Part shown: in pieces, positions 36,422-45,930 of the stretch | How positions within the stretch are numbered: position 1 is the first letter of the stretch | Layout of the letters: each line of letters begins with the position of its first letter | Origin: an uncultured Eubacterium sp. | Lineage (GTDB): Bacteria > Bacillota > Clostridia > Lachnospirales > Lachnospiraceae | NCBI GenBank assembly: GCA_947642745.1 | Contig: CANRTU010000003.1 | Span: 1-64,000 of the forward strand | Length of the DNA: 64,000 bases | Direction: 5' to 3' | The notes under the pieces: model-generated | The model's input: the letters and a program-made list of their open reading frames with translations, nothing else | Databases searched by the model: none | What the model was told of the DNA's origin: nothing | Position numbers and translations under genes: made by a program

Positions 36422-39088
36422 TTACGCTTTACCGTTCACCACCGCTTTACGCACCATATCCACCGGAATCATCGTTACAGCCAGTAATACAACCGCAACC
36501 CATCCTTTAATGCCAAACGGCACGCAGCTGAACATATTGCCGATCCAGGTAAATACAGGTACCGGGATAAGTGCGGCGTTTACAATCAGAGCCTGCACCA
36601 GAACAATCGTTAAAAACACTTTTATAAATCCGGTATTTTCATCCAGCCCCTTGAAAATCGCAAATCCATCGTCCCTGACATTAAACCCGTTAAACAACGC
36701 ACTGACAATAAACAATACAAAATATCCGGTCAGATGCTGCTTTTCACCCGCAAATAATCCGGTAAAAAACGGCAGTTTAAGATATAAAAAGCTGATGACT
36801 ACCAGCCATGCTCCCATAACGCCGATCTGGGCCATCATGGAACGGCTCACAATATTTTCATCCCTTCTGCGTGGCTTTTCCGTCATATACTTTTTCTGCG
36901 CCGGTTCATTGCCCAGCATAATTGCGCCCAGACTATCCATAACCAGGTTGACGAATAATAAATGGGTCACCTTTAGCGGCTCTTCCACACCAAAAAACGG
37001 CGCTATAGCGCTGACGACAACCGCCGCCACATTAATAACCAGCTGGAACTTACAGAATTTTAATATATTGTGATAAATAGTTCTGCCGTACCAGATTGCG
37101 TCTTTGATGGACTTGAAATTGTCGTCCAGTATTACAATCTTACCGGCTTCCTTTGCGGCTTCCGTACCGCTGCCCATGGCAAATCCCACGTCGGCCCGCT
37201 TTAAGGCAGGCGAATCGTTCACGCCGTCTCCGGTCATTCCAACTACAAGATTCATTTCCTGACACAGACGCACCATTCTGGATTTATCCGTCGGCAGCGC
37301 CCTGGCAATGACTCTGATATTTGGAATTATTTTTTTCACGTCTTCATCTGACATTTCATTTAGTTGTGCGGAAGATAATGCACGGTCCGCTTCTGAGCGG
37401 AGCAGCCCTGCGTCCTTTGCAATGGCTACCGCAGTTTCCAGCCGGTCCCCGGTAATCATGACTACCTGAATGCCGGCCTGCTGCACCTGCTCGATGGCTT
37501 CCCTGGCCTCCGGCCTTACATCGTCACGGATACCCGCAAGACCGATAATAACGATATCGTCATTAATGGCGTTTTCTGTCATATCTTTTTCCGAATAGCC
37601 AAATGCCAGCACACGCATTGCTTTTGCCGCCAGTTCGTCTATTTTTTTGTCCAGCGCCGCTTTGTCAATACTTTTAATATTGCCCTGTGCGTCCAGATAT
37701 TTTCCCGCATGGGCCAGCAGACGCTCCGGCGCCCCTTTATAAAAAGTCTTTCCAGTGTATTCGATTCTGGCCTGGCTGAACTTATTGGTAGAGTTAAATC
37801 CCTGGCTGGCAGTCACCACATAATCCTTGCTGGCGCTCAGGGAATGGAACGTCTCCTCACCGATAAATTTCATCAGCGCCTGGTCTGTGGCATTTCCTCC
37901 AATGACATTATGGGAAGCGTCAAACATGGACTGGGTATTTTTGCCAATGGCCAGATCCAGCAGGCTTTTTACCGCTCCATGATCCCCCAGCTTTGGAATC
38001 TCAATGGAGACGCCGTCCGCAGTAAAGAAATCCACCACTTCCAGACGTCCTTTTGTAATCGTACCAGTCTTGTCGCTAAAAAGAATATTCAGAGAGCCTG
38101 CTGTCTCGATACCTTCCGCTTTGCGCACCAGCACATTGTGGTCCAGCATTTTGCTTGTATTCTGCATAAGTACCAGCGAAATCATCAGTGGCAGACCTTC
38201 CGGCACCGCACAGACAATAATTACAATCGCCAGGGAAACCGCCTCAATCACGTCTTTGACAATTTCCTGAATGTCATTGGCAAAATAAGCGGACACTCCG
38301 CCGGCGGACATAATAAAATAGGCAAAATACAGTACGGAAATGGCAATAGCGCCAATATAGCCAAACGTGGAAATCTGTTTTGCCAGTTTGGACAGCTTGA
38401 CTTTTAACGGAGAATCCGGCTCGTTTTCCTGCATTTCCTCCGCCATTTTTCCCATCATCGTCTTTAAACCGACTTTGCGCACATCCAGCACGCCTTCCCC
38501 GTCGAAAACCACAGCTCCCCGGAACAGGGAATGGGCGTCTACGAACGTATCCCCGGTAATATCTTCCGGCAGCTGGAAATTTTCATCCGCCTGCGTCTTT
38601 TTGCATTCTTCCGCCTCGCCGTTGAGCGCCGAGTTATCTACCCGCAGGGAACCGGATATCAGAATACCATCCGCCGGAATTTTATCTCCGGACTGAAGCA
38701 GTACTTTGTCCCCGGTCACCACATCATCCACGTCCAGTACGGTGACCGCACCGTTCCGGTATACTTTACACTGGTCTTTTTTCGTATTGTCCTTTAATTC
38801 CCGGTATTTGGTATCACTGGCCACTCCTGTTTTGGCTGATACAAAGGCTACGATAAATACTGCCACAATCGTACCAAGTGGTTCGTAAATCTCCGCATAA
38901 CCGAAACAAAACATAACGATCATCAATACGGCGATCGCCAACAGTATTTTAATCATCGGGTCTGAGAATGTCTCTTTAAATTCTTCCCAGAAAGTTGTGG
39001 GCTCCGAATCCGGTATGGCGTTGGAACCATATTTCTGACGGGAAGCCTCAGCCTCCTGATTTGTCAATCCCTGAAATTTCATCTGCAA
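36422..39088 (-). CDS. Ca2+-transporting P-type ATPase
   Basis: 888 residues. Motifs of a P2-type ATPase: LNGEAEE in the actuator position (usually TGES), PEGLP in membrane helix 4 (Ca2+ ligands), phosphorylation loop DKTGTITKG, KGAPE nucleotide-binding site, and MTGDGVNDSPALKRADVGFAMG. About ten membrane segments. It pumps Ca2+ out of the cell at the cost of ATP. AGGAGG-like GGAGG precedes the ATG at 39088. It follows three TerD genes on the same strand, 271 bases after the nearest, so it may be the last gene of the Ter operon or have its own promoter in the gap. Confidence 0.95.
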   Translation of the reverse strand: MQMKFQGLTNQEAEASRQKYGSNAIPDSEPTTFWEEFKETFSDPMIKILLAIAVLMIVMFCFGYAEIYEPLGTIVAVFIVAFVSAKTGVASDTKYRELKDNTKKDQCKVYRNGAVTVLDVDDVVTGDKVLLQSGDKIPADGILISGSLRVDNSALNGEAEECKKTQADENFQLPEDITGDTFVDAHSLFRGAVVFDGEGVLDVRKVGLKTMMGKMAEEMQENEPDSPLKVKLSKLAKQISTFGYIGAIAISVLYFAYFIMSAGGVSAYFANDIQEIVKDVIEAVSLAIVIIVCAVPEGLPLMISLVLMQNTSKMLDHNVLVRKAEGIETAGSLNILFSDKTGTITKGRLEVVDFFTADGVSIEIPKLGDHGAVKSLLDLAIGKNTQSMFDASHNVIGGNATDQALMKFIGEETFHSLSASKDYVVTASQGFNSTNKFSQARIEYTGKTFYKGAPERLLAHAGKYLDAQGNIKSIDKAALDKKIDELAAKAMRVLAFGYSEKDMTENAINDDIVIIGLAGIRDDVRPEAREAIEQVQQAGIQVVMITGDRLETAVAIAKDAGLLRSEADRALSSAQLNEMSDEDVKKIIPNIRVIARALPTDKSRMVRLCQEMNLVVGMTGDGVNDSPALKRADVGFAMGSGTEAAKEAGKIVILDDNFKSIKDAIWYGRTIYHNILKFCKFQLVINVAAVVVSAIAPFFGVEEPLKVTHLLFVNLVMDSLGAIMLGNEPAQKKYMTEKPRRRDENIVSRSMMAQIGVMGAWLVVISFLYLKLPFFTGLFAGEKQHLTGYFVLFIVSALFNGFNVRDDGFAIFKGLDENTGFIKVFLTIVLVQALIVNAALIPVPVFTWIGNMFSCVPFGIKGWVAVVLLAVTMIPVDMVRKAVVNGKA

Positions 39089-39359
39089 TTAGTCCTCCAA
39101 ATTATTTGTAACTATCCGCCACTGTCCAGTCCACGACACAGGTAATTTCCTGCGCATACCAGTCCGTTACCGCAACAGACTTAGCGGACGAAACCGTGGC
39201 GATCCTTCACAGACAACGTCAGAAAGCACCAGCCCATGCAGATTCCCTGCACGATGGACCGGTGCTCCTGTCCACTGCACTGTTTATATTTTCAGGTAAA
39301 ACCCCTTCGTTTTACCAGGATACACTGCCTGTTCTTATTGTTTCCGGTCTCCCGGCATT

Positions 39360-39950
39360 TTATACATATCTGTTCGCAAGTTCTCCCAGTCCGGGATCAG
39401 TGGTGCCCTGACCGATGGCATTAAATTTCCATTCCCCGTTGTGACGGTAAATTTCACCAAAAATCATGGCTGTCATGCCTGCATAATTATCTGTCAGATT
39501 GTATTTACACATCTCATTGTTGTTGCGCTGATCCACCAGACGGATAAACGCATTCTGTATCATGCCAAAATGCTGCTTTCTCTGTACCGCCTGATAAATA
39601 TTTACTACAATCACAATCCGGTCATAATCCGCCGGTACACTGGCCAGGTCTACCACGATCTGCTCGTCATCCCCGTCCCCCGCTCCGGTCAGATTATCTC
39701 CCATATGCACAATGGTGCCTGATTTATGTCTGAGATTTCCAAAATATACAATATCTTCTTTTCCACAAAGCCGTCCGCCTTTTAATAAGATTGCGGATGC
39801 GTCGCAGTCAATGGGCTTTGGTTTCGGGGCAAAAAAACCTGCCTTTTCCCTTCTGGCTTCGTCCCAGCCCAAACCTACTACTACCTTTGAAAGTCCCGCA
39901 TGATCTTTAGACAGACTGACTTTCTGGCCTTTCTGCAAACTGACTGACAT
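39360..39950 (-). CDS. TerD-family protein, divergent copy
   Basis: 196 residues starting [20 protein letters not shown], with AAGGAGG upstream. Most TerD landmarks are present ([52 protein letters not shown]). The first acidic site differs: KPKPIDCDASAILL replaces the [10 protein letters not shown] found in its two neighbours, and an eight-residue insertion precedes it. The ending is also changed (LGELANRYV). It may bind Ca2+ less tightly or have a different partner. Third of three tandem terD genes. Confidence 0.93.
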   Translation of the reverse strand: MSVSLQKGQKVSLSKDHAGLSKVVVGLGWDEARREKAGFFAPKPKPIDCDASAILLKGGRLCGKEDIVYFGNLRHKSGTIVHMGDNLTGAGDGDDEQIVVDLASVPADYDRIVIVVNIYQAVQRKQHFGMIQNAFIRLVDQRNNNEMCKYNLTDNYAGMTAMIFGEIYRHNGEWKFNAIGQGTTDPGLGELANRYV

Positions 39951-40064
39951 AAAATGTCCTCCTTATTTTTGTTTACCTGTTGTGACAATTAAGCTTCCGG
40001 CTCCGCATGTGTACCAGCCGTCGGGAACCATGCCGGGGTTCCTGCGCATTACCCGGCCGGACTG

Positions 40065-40646
40065 TTAATCCGTCTCAATGCCAAAGCTGGCGCATAAAGC
40101 TGCCAGGCCTCCCTGATATCCGTTTCCAATAGCGTTGAATTTCCATTCTCCCCCGTTTTTGTACAGTTCTCCGAATACGGCGGCTGTTTCGATGGAGAAA
40201 TCTTCCCCCAGATCATAACGAAGCATTTCTTCTCCTGTTACTTCATTATAGATTCTGATAAATGCGTTGTTTACCTGGCCAAAATTCTGCCTGCGCTGTT
40301 CCGCTTCGTAAATCGTAACGGTAAAAGCTATTTTAGTAATATTATCCGGTACTTTCGCAAGTTCGACTTTGATCTGTTCATCGTCCCCATCCCCGGCTCC
40401 GGTGAGATTATCTCCCAGATGCTGTACGCTGCCGGACGGATGGGTCAGATTTCCATAAAATACAAAATCCTCTGACTTTGATACTTTGCCGGTATCTGTC
40501 AGCAGAAACGCTGCTGCGTCCAGATCAAAATCCCCGCCGGTATCGAAAGCGTTCACATCCCAGCCCAGCCCCACAACGACTTTGGAAAGGCCCGGATTAT
40601 TTTTGGTCAGACTGACTTTCTGACCCTTTTGTAAACTGATTGGCAT
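40065..40646 (-). CDS. terD: TerD-family stress protein
   Basis: 193 residues from [25 protein letters not shown] lies upstream and the longer frame to 40670 is not needed. The two Ca2+-binding acidic clusters are intact: [11 protein letters not shown] and [17 protein letters not shown]. It is nearly the family consensus length. TerD proteins confer tolerance to tellurite, phage and other stresses in other bacteria, and bind Ca2+; the mechanism is not settled. Middle copy of three. Confidence 0.95.
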   Translation of the reverse strand: MPISLQKGQKVSLTKNNPGLSKVVVGLGWDVNAFDTGGDFDLDAAAFLLTDTGKVSKSEDFVFYGNLTHPSGSVQHLGDNLTGAGDGDDEQIKVELAKVPDNITKIAFTVTIYEAEQRRQNFGQVNNAFIRIYNEVTGEEMLRYDLGEDFSIETAAVFGELYKNGGEWKFNAIGNGYQGGLAALCASFGIETD

Positions 40647-40801
40647 ATGCTGTTCCTCCTGTCTGATCACATATAAACAATACTGAAACTATGTTAAAAT
40701 ATATATTCTGGCTAAAGAAAGGCGCCCGTATCCGGGTTACTGACTCTCCGGCTGAATCACGAAAGATGAACCGCCCGGACCTGAAACATGTCTGTCTGAA
40801 C

Positions 40802-41383
40802 CTATGCCACCTCGATGCCATAGTGTCCGCAGAGCGCCGCCAGGCCTCCCTGGAAACCGCTGCCAATAGCGTTAAATTTCCACTCGCCGTTATGCCGGTA
40901 TATTTCTCCTACCACCACAGCTGTCTCGATGGAAAAATCTTCTCCCAGATCATAACGTATCAGCTCGGTACCTGTTACTTCATCTATAATATGAATAAAC
41001 GCATTGGACACCTGGCCGAAATTCTGTCTGCGGGTATCCGCTTCATAAATGGTAACGGTAAAAGCTATTTTTTCCACATTTGCCGGAATCATGCTTAAAT
41101 CCACCTGAATCTGCTCGTCATCGCCTTCTCCTTCCCCGGTCAGGTTATCCCCCATATGTCTGACAGCTTTACTGGGATGCTCCAGATTCCCATAAAATAC
41201 AAATTCCTTTTCAGTCGGACATCTGCCATTCGATCCAAGCAGAAACGCCGCCGCATCCAGATCGAAATCAGCGCCGGAATCAAACGCATTCACGTCCCAG
41301 CCTAATCCCACCATAATTTTCTTTAAACCCGGATTTCCCTTTGTTAAATCCACTTTTTGTCCTTTTGATAAATTAATCGGCAT
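40802..41383 (-). CDS. terD: TerD-family stress protein
   Basis: 193 residues from [20 protein letters not shown] with AAGGAGG upstream. Acidic Ca2+ sites [11 protein letters not shown] and [14 protein letters not shown] are intact. It is very similar to the next copy (same length, shared [24 protein letters not shown]-like core), so the two are a recent duplication. It is the first terD gene after telA. The order YceG-like, TelA, TerD x3 resembles the yceC-yceH cluster of Bacillus, rearranged. Confidence 0.95.
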   Translation of the reverse strand: MPINLSKGQKVDLTKGNPGLKKIMVGLGWDVNAFDSGADFDLDAAAFLLGSNGRCPTEKEFVFYGNLEHPSKAVRHMGDNLTGEGEGDDEQIQVDLSMIPANVEKIAFTVTIYEADTRRQNFGQVSNAFIHIIDEVTGTELIRYDLGEDFSIETAVVVGEIYRHNGEWKFNAIGSGFQGGLAALCGHYGIEVA

Positions 41384-41437
41384 CTTTGTTCCTCCTTATA
41401 TATATTCATATCAGCTGTTATGCTGTTGATATCTGCA

Positions 41438-42595
41438 TTACTGCTTTTTATCCGGCATATGGTACCTACTGTTAAATTCCTGCTTGATCTGATCCAGCCT
41501 TGCCTTGTCTTCAATCCGCTGCCTTCTGGCATTTTCCTGAATCTGCCTGGTCTCGTCAATACCATTTACAATCGTCTTCCATGTAGTCTCCAGTGTTTCT
41601 ATTCTTATGGAACTGCCGGAAGCCATAGCGGCAGTCATTTTGGACTGTTCCACCGTATTTCTGGCATTGCGCACCAGTAATTCATTTGTCTTTTCATCCA
41701 GAGCGGACATAGCCTCTGCCTGCACTTTCTGCCGCTTTAACATAATTGCCTGTGCCAGCGCCTGCTTGAATACAGGCAGCGTGATAATAAATGCGGAATT
41801 AATTTTTCGCACCAGATTCATATTGCTGAATTCCATGGTTTTGATCATTGGTATGGACTGCATGGCCACGCTTTCCGCCGTCCGCAGATCCTGCGTCCGC
41901 TGTTCCAGCATCATCAAAGCCTGGTTCAGACTCGTCAGTTCAAACTGGATGGACGCATCGCCGCTGGATTCCATATCTGTCTGCCGCTGGGCTATATAAG
42001 CTTCCAGTTCCCTGCAGCCCTGCTCCCCGGCCAGAATATATTTTACCAGCTGGTGATAATAATTTACATTGGCATCAAACATCTGGTTCAGTTTACGGTT
42101 TGCCTGTTTAATTTCTGATTCATACTGTTTTAACTGGACATAAATTTTATCTACTTCATCCCCCATAGTATGATATTTATCCAGAATCTTTTCCAGCTGC
42201 TTTCTCATATTTCCAAATATCTTTTTAAACCGTCCCGGATTTTCCTGGATCTCTTCTATATCAAATTTATCCATAATCTTTGCCAGTGCGTTCAGCATCC
42301 CGCTGGAATCATCCAGCTGGGACATACTCATGCTGTTTAAAACCACATCCGACGCCTTTGAAATTTCTTCCGCTGCTTCGGCCCCAAAAGAAACGATGGT
42401 TTCCAGATTATAGACTTCAATCGTACTGGCGATTTCATCCACTTCCGGAGAATTGACCAGCGTTTCATTCATCTGCTGTCTGTCTGCCACAATATCATAC
42501 TTTTCTACTACTTCAATCTCATTTTTTGTATCCGCCGTCGCTGCCGTCATCGTTTGCGGCGACATCGTTCTGCCAAAATCAATTCCCATACTCAT
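41438..42595 (-). CDS. telA: TelA/YceH-type toxic anion resistance protein
   Basis: 385 residues, a long helical protein of the TelA family (YceH in Bacillus). Typical features: LDKYHTMGDEVDKIYVQLKQYESEI coiled coil, LEAYIAQRQ, TSLNQALMMLEQRTQDLRTAESVAMQSIPMIK, and the C-terminal KMTAAMASGSSIRIETLETTWKTI. The start overlaps the stop of the YceG-like gene by 4 bases (ATGA), so the two are translationally coupled. Family members accompany tellurite resistance; molecular function is unknown. Confidence 0.94.
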   Translation of the reverse strand: MSMGIDFGRTMSPQTMTAATADTKNEIEVVEKYDIVADRQQMNETLVNSPEVDEIASTIEVYNLETIVSFGAEAAEEISKASDVVLNSMSMSQLDDSSGMLNALAKIMDKFDIEEIQENPGRFKKIFGNMRKQLEKILDKYHTMGDEVDKIYVQLKQYESEIKQANRKLNQMFDANVNYYHQLVKYILAGEQGCRELEAYIAQRQTDMESSGDASIQFELTSLNQALMMLEQRTQDLRTAESVAMQSIPMIKTMEFSNMNLVRKINSAFIITLPVFKQALAQAIMLKRQKVQAEAMSALDEKTNELLVRNARNTVEQSKMTAAMASGSSIRIETLETTWKTIVNGIDETRQIQENARRQRIEDKARLDQIKQEFNSRYHMPDKKQ

Positions 42596-44865
42596 GTCCC
42601 TCTCTTAAAAATAATATCCCGCCATTTCGGGCGTTTTGCCTGCTGTTTTCCGCTCAGGGCAGGCGCCTGCAGATCATACAGATATTCCCCCGCCTGATGC
42701 TCTTCCGGAAGCCTGTGCAAAAAATACTTCTCAATGCACTGGTATCCGGTCGGTACGAGAAACAATACGTCAAACCCCGTCAGATTCAGATAAGCCGTTA
42801 ATATGGTATCTTCCAGGGAAATCGCTTTTTCCCCTGTATTAATATAGACCAGTTTGGGATTCATTTTCGTAAAGTCAAACCGCTGCATCAGCCGCACCAG
42901 TTCTTTGGGCAGATTCAGGATTGTGGACACAATCGTATATTCCGTGCCATTTTCAAACGTCCCCCAGATCATTTTCTGGTCAATTAACAGCTGTAGCTTA
43001 TCCAGCATATGCTCCTGCATTTCTTCCCGGATAAATCCATATGGATAATCCGGATGACTTTTGATCTTTTCCCTCTGTAATCTGCCGTTTTTCAGAAATA
43101 CCGCCGCATGAGCCTTCACCGGGTTTGGCTGTGTGGCGGAGAGAAACGGCGCAGAACGGATCACAAACGTATCTTCCGTCATCAGATCTTTCACCTGTGA
43201 CCAGTAAGTGGATACCACCCCGTCTTTTACACCGGATACTTTTGCGAAAATCACCGGCAGACTGACAATTTCATTTATTGTACTGAAATTCGGCCGGTAT
43301 TTTAATTCCTCTTTCCACAATATCGGAATCTCTTCATACATCGTCTGAAGTGTTACCGCATTTGCCTTCGCATACTGCTGGTTCCGGTAGAGCCCGCTGT
43401 CCTGGTACATCAGCGTATCCAGCTCCCGCTCCGCATGCCAGGCGGCTGTGCCCATCTGCACATCTGCCCCGCTCTTTGGAAACCGTACGGCCTGCAGCGA
43501 CTCCGTATAATGAATCTCATATAACAGATCATCCCGCAGACTGCAGGGGGTATCCAGATCCGGATGCAGCACCAGTACATCCACCGGAAGCCTGGCCAGA
43601 AATTTTAAAAACAGGCAGTCCTGATCCTGGTTACAGCCGCCCATGTATATAAAACAGCTGATGTCCGGCAGTTTCCAGCCGGAAAAAAGCTCCGGCTGGT
43701 AGCGTTTCAGCCAGCACAACAGATATACGGCCTGGCTGGTCAGCCTGTTGAGACTGCCATCCGCCTGCCCGGCCTCCAGCAGCATGACATCCACAAACGC
43801 CTTTACCATCATCCGCTGCAGTTCCAGACTGGCTGTATAACTGATATTGGACGATAAATCCATAATCATCTGTTCTGGTTTCCCGTAATTTTTTCTCCGG
43901 ATAACCCCGATTTCTTCCATGGACGGCCCCGGAATGCCTCCGTCCACTATCACAACCCGCCGCTTTTGTTCCTGCAGCTTCAGGTGAAACTGGTAGAGCT
44001 CATTCGTATAAGCCAGCTTATCTTCCACCCCGTCTATTTTTATAAAACAGTTATAAAATAATTTTGGATCTGTGCCCCGTGCCGCCGGGTCCTGCCGGAT
44101 ATCAGACAGTCCCCCGCCGCTGATCCAGGCATTGGTACAGTTTTGCACTTGCGGCCTGCGGCCGTAAAGCCGTTCCTGATCCGCCTCTTTCTGAATCTGT
44201 TCCCTGATCCACCGTAAATGAAACGTCTGTGGAAATTCCTTCATATCAGGCAGTTCCAGCCGGTCTGACAGCGCAGATTCCGGGTCCAGCCGCAGATAGG
44301 ACTGGTCTCCCCCATACTGTAGCAGAATCACATCACATCCCGCATGGGAAAGAATCTGAAGCATCATCAGTTCATAGCTGCTGATTGTGCCTTCATACAA
44401 TATTTTAGGCACCTGCTGGTTTCCAAGTAAATGAACGACCCTTTCAAATTTATAATATAACCAGCACATAAATTTGATATAGGCGTTTTTCACCATATTT
44501 TCATTTTTTCCGGCTTTGCACAGGGAATTCATGGAATCGTAAATAGACGCTGCGACATGTCTGCGCTGAAGATCATTCATCCTTGGCAGCCATTTTTTTA
44601 AAGCCTGCAAAACAAACCCCTGATCCATCTGAAAATCCATTCCCATAATCTCATTATAATAAGAAAGATTTTTTTCATCCGGGTTCGGTATTTTGCCTTC
44701 GATAATAACTCCGGCTTTTCTGGCTGCTTCGTAGTAAGTCTGTATAAACCGTGCGATCTGATCTGTATAACCGTTAATCCGGTAAAAAAACACCCCGGGA
44801 GCCGGCCTTTCGTCCAGTGCGGAAAAAAAATCATCCAGCTGCTGCATTTTTATATGTTCAAACAT
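42592..44865 (-). CDS. YceG-like Ter-cluster protein
   Basis: 757 residues from MFEHIKMQQLDDFF; AAGGTGA lies 8 bases upstream, so the start is placed at 44865 and not 44883. It resembles the Bacillus YceG proteins that accompany telA/yceH and terD genes. Recognisable stretches: FYRINGYTDQIARFIQTYY, HAGCDVILLQYGGDQSYL, PTGYQCIEKYFLHRLPEEHQAGEYLYDL. No clear enzyme motif is known to me, though the part around CFIYMGGCNQDQDCLFLKFLARLPVDVLV looks like a Rossmann-type segment. It is the first gene of the minus-strand Ter run and is coupled to telA. Confidence 0.85.
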   Translation of the reverse strand: MFEHIKMQQLDDFFSALDERPAPGVFFYRINGYTDQIARFIQTYYEAARKAGVIIEGKIPNPDEKNLSYYNEIMGMDFQMDQGFVLQALKKWLPRMNDLQRRHVAASIYDSMNSLCKAGKNENMVKNAYIKFMCWLYYKFERVVHLLGNQQVPKILYEGTISSYELMMLQILSHAGCDVILLQYGGDQSYLRLDPESALSDRLELPDMKEFPQTFHLRWIREQIQKEADQERLYGRRPQVQNCTNAWISGGGLSDIRQDPAARGTDPKLFYNCFIKIDGVEDKLAYTNELYQFHLKLQEQKRRVVIVDGGIPGPSMEEIGVIRRKNYGKPEQMIMDLSSNISYTASLELQRMMVKAFVDVMLLEAGQADGSLNRLTSQAVYLLCWLKRYQPELFSGWKLPDISCFIYMGGCNQDQDCLFLKFLARLPVDVLVLHPDLDTPCSLRDDLLYEIHYTESLQAVRFPKSGADVQMGTAAWHAERELDTLMYQDSGLYRNQQYAKANAVTLQTMYEEIPILWKEELKYRPNFSTINEIVSLPVIFAKVSGVKDGVVSTYWSQVKDLMTEDTFVIRSAPFLSATQPNPVKAHAAVFLKNGRLQREKIKSHPDYPYGFIREEMQEHMLDKLQLLIDQKMIWGTFENGTEYTIVSTILNLPKELVRLMQRFDFTKMNPKLVYINTGEKAISLEDTILTAYLNLTGFDVLFLVPTGYQCIEKYFLHRLPEEHQAGEYLYDLQAPALSGKQQAKRPKWRDIIFKRGT

Positions 44866-45028
44866 GAAATGTATCACCTTCAAAAGTCAATGATTAATGT
44901 CAGTTTTGGTTAACCTTATCCTAGCACATATTTACAAAAATAACAAGTTCTGTCAAAAAATTTTCAGAAAACATGCCGTAAACGGTTTCTGTCAGGGGCC
45001 CCGGACTTCTTATTTTATTTCCCTGCTT

Positions 45029-45178
45029 TAGTACTACAGTGGACAATGCCGTATAATACATGGTTATCTGACATTTTGCGTTCCGGCTGTTTCTGGCAGT
45101 ATCCGCATAGCTTTCCTGTCCTCCCCACACATATTCGGTCAGACAGGATAACCGTATGCGGGAGGGTATTCGGGTAAT
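45029..45178. repeat. Fragment of the large fold-back family
   Basis: TAGTACTACAG, AATGCCGTATAATACATGG and GACAGGATAACCGTATGCGGG match the outer arm and an interior part (complement of about 17090-17190) of the 16541-17510 element, joined with a deletion. The gene-free stretch 44866-45391 holds nothing else I can identify. Confidence 0.5.
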
Positions 45179-45391
45179 TTGCGGAAAACCATATGTAAGA
45201 CGGATTGGAACCCTGGATGCATGTACAGGGGAGATAAAGAAGCAGACACTATAAACAATAAATATGAGAGACGGTCAGCACCACGCTATTCCGTATAGAG
45301 TCTATGGAAAAGTTGAAAGAAAAATAAAAAAACGATAAAAAATGCAGCAGAGGATGTTATAATATTTAAGAAATAGCCATAATTTATCAGA

Positions 45392-45722
45392 ATGCGATGG
45401 TTGGGACGTAAGGATACTGTAACCAAAGAATATATGCGCAACCTGTAGTGTTTGCGGACGTGTTTAATAAATACCTGTATCATGACAGACAGGTGATAAA
45501 GCCGGAAAATCTGATGGAACCGGATACCACAGAACCTGCTGTTCCATACGGGAATGATGATGCGGGCATGCCCCCGCTTCGCCGGGGCAGACTCTCCCGG
45601 AACAGAGGTATCGGGATGTGATGAAAACCATAATGACAGATGGAAATATGGCATACTGTGTCCCCGGAACAGAGAACGTCAGCAATATTCACTATGCCCT
45701 TCCCGTGAAAAAGAGATATCAG
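45392..45722 (+). pseudogene. Rpn/PDDEXK-type nuclease (putative transposase) remnant
   Basis: Three frames together spell the opening of a Lachnospiraceae Rpn-like protein: GRKDTVTKEYMRN, then FADVFNKYLYHDRQVIKPEN with EPAVPYGNDD, then VMKTIMTDGNMAYCVPGTEN and NIHYALPVKK. At least two single-base frameshifts separate them (the first just after MRN), and the sequence stops after about 110 codons. Recognition is from the shape of the protein family; the rest of the gene is gone. Confidence 0.55.
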
Positions 45723-45831
45723 GGGGCAATCTGAGCGCAAATATGAATCTATCAGGGCGATGGGCAATTGGGAAGAGCTGCTATGACAAAGGAGTATGTG
45801 CCAATAACGATGCAGGCAGGCCAGATCTATA

Positions 45832-45906
45832 ATGGGCGCATCTGGCAGCGGAAAGACGTCGCTTCTTAACCTTGCGGCAGGCCTGGAATGTGCGACAGAA
45901 GGGATG
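45832..45906 (+). pseudogene. ABC transporter ATPase fragment (Walker A region)
   Basis: MGASGSGKTSLLNLAAGLEC is a clear Walker A segment of a MacB/LolD-type exporter ATPase. It is cut off after ATEG and followed by the tail of the gene on the opposite strand. Its start is also missing. The matching end of such an ATPase lies at 48204-48389 on the other strand. Confidence 0.6.
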
Positions 45907-45930
45907 GCTTTTCTGCTGTTTTATCTTTTT

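Noticed and set aside
45286-45654. 122-codon minus-strand frame
   Set aside because: It is the shadow of the nuclease/transposase remnant on the plus strand, where the protein family is recognisable.
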